Shown: piece after piece, positions 24,701 to 33,700 of the stretch | How positions within the stretch are numbered: the first letter of the stretch is position 1 | Layout of the letters: each line of letters starts with the position of its first letter | Source of the DNA: Monarcha castaneiventris obscurior | Lineage: Eukaryota; Chordata; Aves; Passeriformes; Monarchidae | Assembly (NCBI GenBank): GCA_026261815.1 | Contig: JAMPIT010000884.1 | Location: 16,142,210 to 16,206,209 of the forward strand | DNA: 64,000 nucleotides | Reading direction: 5' to 3' | The notes under the pieces: model-generated | Database searches by the model: none | What the model was told of the DNA's origin: nothing | The model's input: the letters and a program-made list of their open reading frames with translations, nothing else | Program-made: the position numbers and the translations under genes

Positions 24701-27700
24701 CCATCCAAATCACTAATAGTGGCTTTAAGAAAAGCAAAATAATCTTCGCTTAAAGGGACACTGTCACTTCAAAAAATTGTTGTGTTGCAGAAAATCTTAA
24801 TTGGAAATGGAATTCACTGTTTATCTCTTTGCGTGTTTGCTTTTTCCGTTTCTCTGAGCTCAGTCACCTCAGAGTGGTCATTTTTGACCAGGCTGCTTTT
24901 ATTTATATGGTGACTCAGTCACTTGGGCTTCCAACAGTCAGAGACAATATTCATGATTTTTTTAAAATGGTTGATACATCTGAAAACTCTGTCAAATTTC
25001 TGCTCATCTCAAAAATACTGTTTTCAAAACACACTTTAAAAAAACTATATTGGGCAGTATCCCTTTAAATGCAGTGAGCCAGTATAGCCTGGAGTATGTG
25101 GCTTTATAGTATTATTTTGTTGCCTCTGTAATGTGCTTTATATTTGCTTTTGGGGCTGCCAGAACACTTTGGCCAGAAAGGATACATTGCTGTGGTGATC
25201 CTTGTCACCTCCAGCGGCAGATACAGAGCTCAGCTTCAAGATTAACATGTCTGTGCAGGATGTGCATCTGGGTGGAGTGCCATTAAAATCCCTGGAGGTC
25301 CTGCTGAGCACTGCACGCAGCTTGGATTCTATTGGCAACCCGTGTCTCTGAGGCACGGGCATGACTCTAGTCATGCTGTCATAGAATATTAACAAAACTT
25401 GCAAAGTACTTGGGAAAATTATCTGTAAACTGGTAATATTTAGTTGTTACAGATTGCGCAACAACCTCTGCAAGGGGAGTGGTGACTTCTGCCATCCTGG
25501 TCAACTTCCAGTGTGTAGGATTACAGATTGCTATCTTAACTAGCTCCGTGGCTCTGCTCAGATGTCATAATCCTCTCTTCCTGTTCTGAAATGTTTTGTA
25601 CCGTTGCTGTAACGCAGATGTTTCATTTCACGCTACAGATGGTCGCATTTCGATTCTGAGTAATTATTCCTGTGTGTATATTGTGTGCATGGTGTTGTTA
25701 AAAGAACATGACAAAGGTTGCAAAGTCAACTGAAATTAAGACTTTATATTATGTTGCTAGATCAACAGATTAATTACCTCCAGATCCACCACAGCTGTCT
25801 CATGCCCTTACGGAATAACTGGTAGCAACACTAGGTTGTCATCTCCTGTGTAGATCCTTATGGAGTGGAAATGGGACACAATCAGTGGATTTTGTAGATG
25901 TTTGTTGTAGCTGTGGAATAGTGAGGCTTGAGAATACAGATTCTGAGCCAGACAGTGGAAGGTTGCAGTGGTCTGGTGGATATATATTCTTTGTCCTTTT
26001 ATTCCCTCTTTTCAGACAGTCCTTGTCCTGATCCTGTCTTACTTCATCCAGAGCTCCTTATCCCACTTCCGTTGTCATTCTCAGTCCCAGTTTCTCCTTT
26101 TCAGGCATTTGATTTTAATCCTGCCTTCTTGAAAAATAAATCCTAGAATTCTACCCTTCAGACCTCCTGTTCCTCTCCACTAGCTATTCCTGCTCTGGTC
26201 TTCCCACTGACACATCTCCAGAGTCTAAATCCCAGCCTTTGGGCTTCTCCCAAAATTTTTTGGGCTCTGCTCCCTCTTCTGCCCAGCATTACTTGTCTGG
26301 AAAATGTTAGGTCTTGCCTTCTTCTCAAATCTGCCTTCTCCTTTCACCCCTTCCCCTTTTTTCCCCTCTCCTTTGTTTGTTCTCCATTAGTCACCTTGCC
26401 TCCTTAGTCCCAGCCTCAGTTCCTCCTAACCCACTGGCTGCTTGTCCCAGTTTGCTCCTTGTCTGCCTCTGGAAAGTACCTCCGTTGTTTCCTCTTCATT
26501 CAAGTGAGCAGCTTCCTTTTCCTTGCACTCAGCAGGGAATCGTTAAATAAACAGCCACACACTCCCATCTTGCTCTGTTCTTGGCTGGAGTCCTTGCTCT
26601 TGCCAAGAGAGGCAAGAAGGATGCAGGGAAGAGAGCTGGAATGTTTGATAGTGTTGATTTCAGACACATGTTCTCCCTTCTTGACAAGAGCGTTACAAAC
26701 ATCAGGTAAGCAGGGCAGGAAAGTGCAATTGTTTGGGGTTTTTTAAATCTTTGTTCTCTGTTTAAAGCACATTCTACAACAACTTCACTTTTTATTAACT
26801 TTTTAAAAATATTTGAGCTTACTACGTCCTTTAAAGTCTTGCAGGTCTAACTCTGCAAGGCTGGAGTCTGATATATTCAAGTGGGATCAGTCCTATTTCT
26901 TGTGATTGGCAAACACAGCTCTCCTGGAAGGGGAGTGGAGTTGTAAGATAAACATTGTTTTCGCAGTCTGCAGCTGTTTTGGACACTGAAGTGAATTGGT
27001 AGCATGTTTTCTTTGCTGTAAATTTTGAGCAGGAAAGAGCACTTGATAAGCAGAACTTGTTAAGTACCAGTACTTGTTAGGCAATTGCCATTTACCTGCT
27101 TCTTTCTGCACACAAAAACAGCAGTCTTGGGAGACGGGGTCAGTGCAGGACTGTGTTCATTCTGGTTGCATTCTGAAGTGCCTCAAGGTCTAGTAGGAGC
27201 AGAAGTGGAGTCATTTGTTTGTGTGTTCTGCTCCAACTATTGCTTTTTCCTTCCCTTCCCTGCCTTTGCCTCACCCCTTAGTGCTGGATAAATAAAAGTG
27301 GTTCAGTTTGCATGACAATCCAGTGGTCTGTGAGTTTTCCCCAGGTTTCTTCTAGTGATTGTGCTTTTTAGAGGATATTGGGTTTTACCCAGATTTAATA
27401 AACTGTTCAGTCAGACATGCTGAGGGATGTGCTTGTGGGATATTTGTCAGAATCCTTGTTCTCAACCTGCAGCTCTGTGGATGCTATTCTCTAAGAGCTG
27501 GCTTCCTGTATCCTTGGTTTTTAACAATGCTGCTGTTGAACAGCTTCACCAAACAGTAAAGTTGGAATGCTTTATTTTTCAGTTCTTGGGTTTCTGACCA
27601 TAACCTGATTCTTTTTAAAGGTGAAAAAGAGGACGTTTACTGCGATCAGTGCAGTTTGACTTACTGATCTCTTTTGGACTGATCCATATTTTAAGCACTG

Positions 27701-30700
27701 ATTTAAAATTAGAGCTTTTAGTATTCCTGATAAATGAGGGATGACATTTGTTAGTAGAATGTTTCCAAAGTGTCATACTTTCAACTTGTGAGGGCAAGTG
27801 CCACGTAACGATTCAGTGGGACAGAGTCTGGCCTCAGAGCTGGATTTCCTTGCCAGTGTTGCTGTTTTCCAAACCACCATGATAAGTCAACAGTATAGAA
27901 ATCAAAGTTTTTGGATGCAAAGCTTGCCAAGGATGTGATACCACTTGGTCTTGTGGTACATCTGTTCAAATAAATTTAACTTGCAATGACTCACCACTTC
28001 TCAGAAATCATCACAGCTCTCATATCAAAAAACAGGGGCAAACAGTGAGGGGGATCAGTGTGAGCTGTAGCTTGGGGATAATGGGGTCTGCCACCCCAAA
28101 CTTTGTGCTGTGCTCTCTTCACCCTGACCAATCATTTTGACCACTGTGCTTCTGATTGTGAAGAAGTATTATGGAGCTAGAGAGGAAAAGGACAAAATCA
28201 GTCTGAAGAATTGCTCTTTAATTAACAGGTAAATAAAGATCAGAAAAGAAAGCAACAGTCCAATGTAGCTTCTGTAACAAAGAACAGTGTACAGTGAAAA
28301 TGAAGGTGTATTTTCATAGTGGCTATACAATTTCTGGTCCTTGTTTTGAAGAGGCTTTTGAAGCAGTGGTATTTATTCTTGACCTGGCTCTTGGTTTCCA
28401 CCACCGTAGCAAAGTCTGCAATCTCTCAAGAGTACTGTGACAAACAAGGTCATTCTTGTGGCTTCTTAACACAGAAGCAAGGTAACTGCAGTCACTTTAT
28501 TGACGGGATGTGTCTGATGTGCAAGGCAGAGCTGCCCCTCAAGAATGTTCAGTGTGCTCAGGAGCTGGGGCATGCTCCTTTCCCTAATGAGCTGCAGCTC
28601 CTGCCTCCAAACCATGCTCCAGCTTGCCAGCAGCTTGGACTGCTGAGCTCTGCTGCCAAGGCTTTACACACAAGAAGAGTTGGCCTGTGGCATTAAAAGG
28701 GAACAACTCGTGACTAACGCAGTCTGTTGGAAGCTTTATCCCTCTGGTGAAAAAACTCAGTAATTTTCTCTCCAGAAGCTGTAGCCACATGTTAGACTTG
28801 CTGGCAGCATAAGGGGGAACCTAAGAAGGGGGTTGTCACAGAAGTTCTTCTCTTGCCCTTCAGCTCATTCCAAACAAACTGCTTTAGCAGGTGTTGCTGC
28901 TGCCAGCAGCACTCTTTCCATGCTGTGGATGAAGACCTGTGTCAGTGTATTTTTGGAGGTGAAAGAGACCTAAACAGAAATGGGGTTAGGTTTGTTGAGG
29001 TTTTTAAAATTTGCACAACAGGTGGGTTTTTCCCTATCTGGCCCTGGCTCCATAACCAGAAAAATTGTCTTGCAGAGATGGTCCTATTTATAATTTAATG
29101 AGACTAGGAGGTGGTGATTGGTGGTGATTTCTCTTCTCTAAACAGTGCTACAGTAACAATAATAATACTGTTTACTGTAGGATTAGTAATGGCCTTTGGA
29201 GCAATAAGCCATGAAATAAGCTTTGGAGAACCATGGGAAATAAGTTTTCAGGTTGCACTTTGTTCCTGCAGTTAAGGACCTCCAGTATGTATGGAACACT
29301 TTCTAAAGCCTTGCTGATCATCCTGCTTTGGACAGAAGTTTTTTCCAAAGTAATTGTAATGATCGTTACCTGTATTCACTGATGTAATTAACTGTAGATT
29401 AATTACATTAACTGTCATTTAATAAACTGTAATTTAACTGTAATCTGGAGTAGCTGGAAAGGATCTTAATTGCAAAGGTTATGTATATTATCTTACTGAA
29501 TAAACATATTGACTTTTCTGGTAGCAGGATTAGTGTAGATACCATGGACTTTGTAGTTTGATTCAAGGACAAATTTTCTTTAGACAGGAGTGAGAAGATA
29601 ACTAAGAGCAAGGGAGGAAAATGCAACTGTGGGGACTGAGCTCCATATTAGTCAGGTGCTGTGTAATCCCTGGGGCTTTTTACTGGAGATCAAAGATGGG
29701 ATCCTCTCCTAGTATCAGACCACTTGCTCAGTGATGACAAAAGTTAGTAGTTTGTGGCCATTTCACAATGAGATTAATGACATTTTCACATACTGGGTAT
29801 TTTTTTTCAGCTCAAATACGGAAAACTGGAAGTTCCTCACCAAGTCTCTATGTCCATGGCTTGAAATTTATCAAATCCCCCACCCCCCAGTTCTGAATGA
29901 AATCCCAAACCCTGAAATAAGTGGATTTTTCTATACAGTTAAATCTCCATCTCCTGACCACCCTCAAAACAGTGGTTAGACCAAGTTAGAGTATTAACGC
30001 TTATATAGAAGAATTAATTTTGAATAAGGTAGGATGGGAAATAAATGTTTAACAAGTATCATGCACTAAATGCTCTGCTTTGTGTGGAACCATATTCTTC
30101 ACTGTACCTTTGTGGTTTGGGGTTTTTCTTGTTTGTTTTTGCTTTTGTAATCTGATCTCTATGAAACAGCAGTTGTAGGGAAAAAATACCTTAGTATTTT
30201 TCTATTTTAAATGAAGAAGTTGGAAAATTCAGAACAACTGTAGTTAATGTTCTGGTACTGTCTCAACTATTGTTGGTACAATGCTTCATTTGTAACTGCC
30301 CTAGGGCCAACTGTGGCACCTCTCCTAATGTTGCCCCTTCCTGCTTCCAGTACAGAGGTTTCTTCTTCTGAGAAAGCCATGCTGCTCAGTCATGGGCTTT
30401 GAAGCTGGTGTGCTCTCCCTCTTGCTCCAGTGTGTCCTCCATGTGCTGGTCTAGTTCTGTGATGGTCCCTTCTAAAGCCTTCCCAGTTCACTGGTACTCT
30501 AATTTTATAGAGCTTTCTCTGAACCACAAACATCAAACTCTGCTGACTTCTCCAAAATAAGTGTTATCCTTACCCCGTACTGTTGTTGTGGAGTTTATGC
30601 CTTTTCCCAACACAGAAATGCCTCCTCTTTATAAATGCAGTTGTGCCCTGAGCCCAGTAAGTGTTCCACTCTGGTAGCTCTGACATTTCTGAGTTCATCA

Positions 30701-33700
30701 TCTCCCTGGTGCATGTTCTCCTGTAACTGTTAGTGACACTGGTTACTGTCTACTGTTTATCTCTGTAATGTTAAGTACAGCTGGAAAGCAAATTCTTGGT
30801 GTTAAAACAGCTGAACCTTTTGAGAGATGAGAAATGTTTGTCCTTCACCGGCTGATGGAAAAGATGATTGAGATTCAGTAAGTCACCAATACTAACAGGA
30901 CTTACAAGCTTTAAAATGCTTTGTGGATTGAAAATGTCAAGGGAGAGCTTTAAATTTATTCGTTTAACTCTGCAAAGTCCTCAGTTGGTCGCTGCCCCTG
31001 CAGACCCTGATGTGAATCACTTTATAAGTGTAAAAGACTTTTCCCCCTCGAAGCACAACAATCCAGTGGGGTACATGTGTACTCACCATACTTGGCACAG
31101 CAGATCCTGGCAGGCTGGTTCCATGGTAATCAGATTCTCCCTGTGGTGTTCCCTGTCTGAAGACATTCTATTCCATTATAAAGGACACTTTTACCATCAG
31201 TGGGTGCTGCCACGGTGATAAGAGCATGGTCCTGATAGAGCTTCAAGGTAGGGTGGCTGCTTACAGCTGGTGTCTTATGCATGCAGGCAAGACTTACTGT
31301 AACCCTGCCTGAAATCTGACATTTATCAGCAGAAGTTAATACATGTCTGACTCGTCCTGACATCTGGGTCGCAAAGCTTTTGATTAAAGACCTCACACCT
31401 GAAAACTGTACCTTAGGAAAAGTGCAGTAACAGTAACCTCCTGCCTGGTATTTGTACAGCTCAGTAAGAGTTCACCAGTACCTCAGTCTACCTCTTACCT
31501 GTTATCTGTGCTTATTAGGGACATTATTCATCTGTAGACTGTATCCCTTGTTTCTGCTTCTCCATTTCTTGTATTTTTTCTTTTCTTTTCTTCTTGTGTT
31601 TCCTTTCTTTCTCACTCTTATGCTTTTTGTCCTTTGCTTGTCTTTTATTTCACCCCTTTCCTCCTCTTCCGTTCCACTTCCAACTTCCTCTTCCTCTCCT
31701 GCCTCTTCCTCTTCCTCGTTTGGTCCTATTGAAGTTGAGCCCAATGCCGGGACACCACGTCGTAGACCTCTCTCCTTCTGCCCTTGCTGTGCCCATGAAG
31801 GTAACGTAACCTCACACACCCCGTGTCCTCCCTGACCACAGCTGGGTTGTCATAGCAGCACTAGTCAGCTCGTGACCACAAGGCCCCCAGCCCTTTTCTT
31901 GCTGTGTCCCCAAACCAACCTTGTCTGTAGCTACCTGGTAACCAGCTTCTCTGAGCCTGTGGCAAGTTGTAAAAGGTACAGTATCCCTTTTGCTAGTCCC
32001 AGCTGTGCAAGAGAAGGTGCAGTGACTGGGAGGGACAATGGGCAGCAGCTCTGGGACCAGAAGTGTCGCACTCAAAAGTTCCTATTCTCATTTGGTGGCT
32101 TCAATTTCTCTATTCCTCCTGAAAGATGTTTGGAAGTTGGGATAAGGGATGACAATCTGTTTCCTTAAATACGGCCTTTTAATTAGCCTCTAGGGATTAA
32201 AGGAATACTGTGTCTTTATAAGGACTGATTTGAAAAACATCCTTGAGCTTTAAAAACCAACAGACCTTAAGTAAGACTAGTTTTCCCTCATCTGTCTTGC
32301 TGAGTGCATTCTTTAACTATCCCAAATGGAGTTTGCTGTAGAGTTTCCATTGCCAAGGCATGGGGAAGGGGTTGTTTCTGTGTGTTCATGGTGTAATTTC
32401 GCTAACCACTTACCTGCTTTCCATGGTGCTCCCTCACATCAGTTGTCAGTGCTCCCTTTCCAATCCTCCCATTTTTCCTCTACTCATTGGCTGTTTAAAA
32501 ATACTTACGTATTCCATAGGTCAGTAGTGTCGTGTTTTTGGCTTTTTCTTAGAGGCATTTGTTTCCTATACATCCTGGCATCGGAAAGGAAGGGGAGACT
32601 TCCCAGTGTTCTCATGGCGCCACAGCACTGGACATCTGCATGTACAGTCTCCCTCTCCTGTCGCCACGTGGGCATATTGTGCAGAGATGCTCAGAAAGGA
32701 ATGCTTGGAACTGAGCAATACACTGGTATAAAGTCCACGGAGCTCTTAGGGTGGCACAGCCAGGTCTGCTATTCCCCCAGGGGCTGGAATGACACGTTTG
32801 CAAAGGCAGGTGAAAGGCAGCCCAAGCTGCAGCTTCCTAGGAGTTGTAGGCTCTCCCTTGTGTAGCTCCAGGGCAGCGCTTCTCTGACATACTGAGGGTG
32901 AGGCAGGGTCTGAATGAAGTAGCCATTAATGTGGTATTTGTGGTGTGTCTGTGTCATAGAGTTTGAACAGTAAGCTTGCTGCTTGGTTATTTGAGCATTA
33001 GCTGGACTATTTGAGAGCTCCTGTTCTTGGTGTAGAGAGTGCATATCCATAGTGTCAAACAGAGACAGGGATGTTAGTTACCTTGGGATGCCTAGGTTAC
33101 GTGCAGTGCAAGCTGATGGGATGCAGCAACCCAAAAGTGCTGTTGAGCTTGATTTGAGGCCTTGCTCCTGCTTCTACTTCCACACAGGCAGGAATATTGC
33201 TCCTGGCCTTGATGGGGTCTGATGTAAATCACAGCATTGATATGCAGGTGGTTCAGTGTGGAATAAGTGGCCCAGACCAAGAGCTTGCCAGGAGGAGCCT
33301 CCTTGGTAAGTTCTTGTGTTTGATAAATATCAACAGAAGGCTTTGGGAACAGCATTCTGCATTTATTCCACATGACTCCTGACAGGCACAAGATTCACCA
33401 GTGGGCTGTTGAGTAAGTGTAGGAGTTCGTTCTAAAATAAAAGGACCAGCTAAGTGTTCTGTACTAGGTGGTCAAGGCCCAAGGTTTCCTTATTCTGCTT
33501 TCATGTGTCTGGGGGTTCCTTTTCTTTCTAGTGCTGGTATGCAGTACAGCAGTTTCTGTGTTCACTGTGCAAGGGGATCTTCAAGATGAATAGATATATT
33601 AATGGCTAGGAGGAGCAGTCAGAAAAGATTTACTTAACTGTTGGAAAAAGAAGAGACAAGATGTTACTTTTGGCTAGTAGAAGAAAAACTTGAGGACATG

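Noticed and set aside
28891..28958. Open segment with AG and GT ends
   Set aside because: Length 68 nt is not phase-neutral, with a weak upstream tract; probably chance.
31502..31819. Minus-strand acidic open frame with poly-Glu
   Set aside because: It is the antisense of the polypyrimidine tract at 31540-31734; low-complexity artefact.
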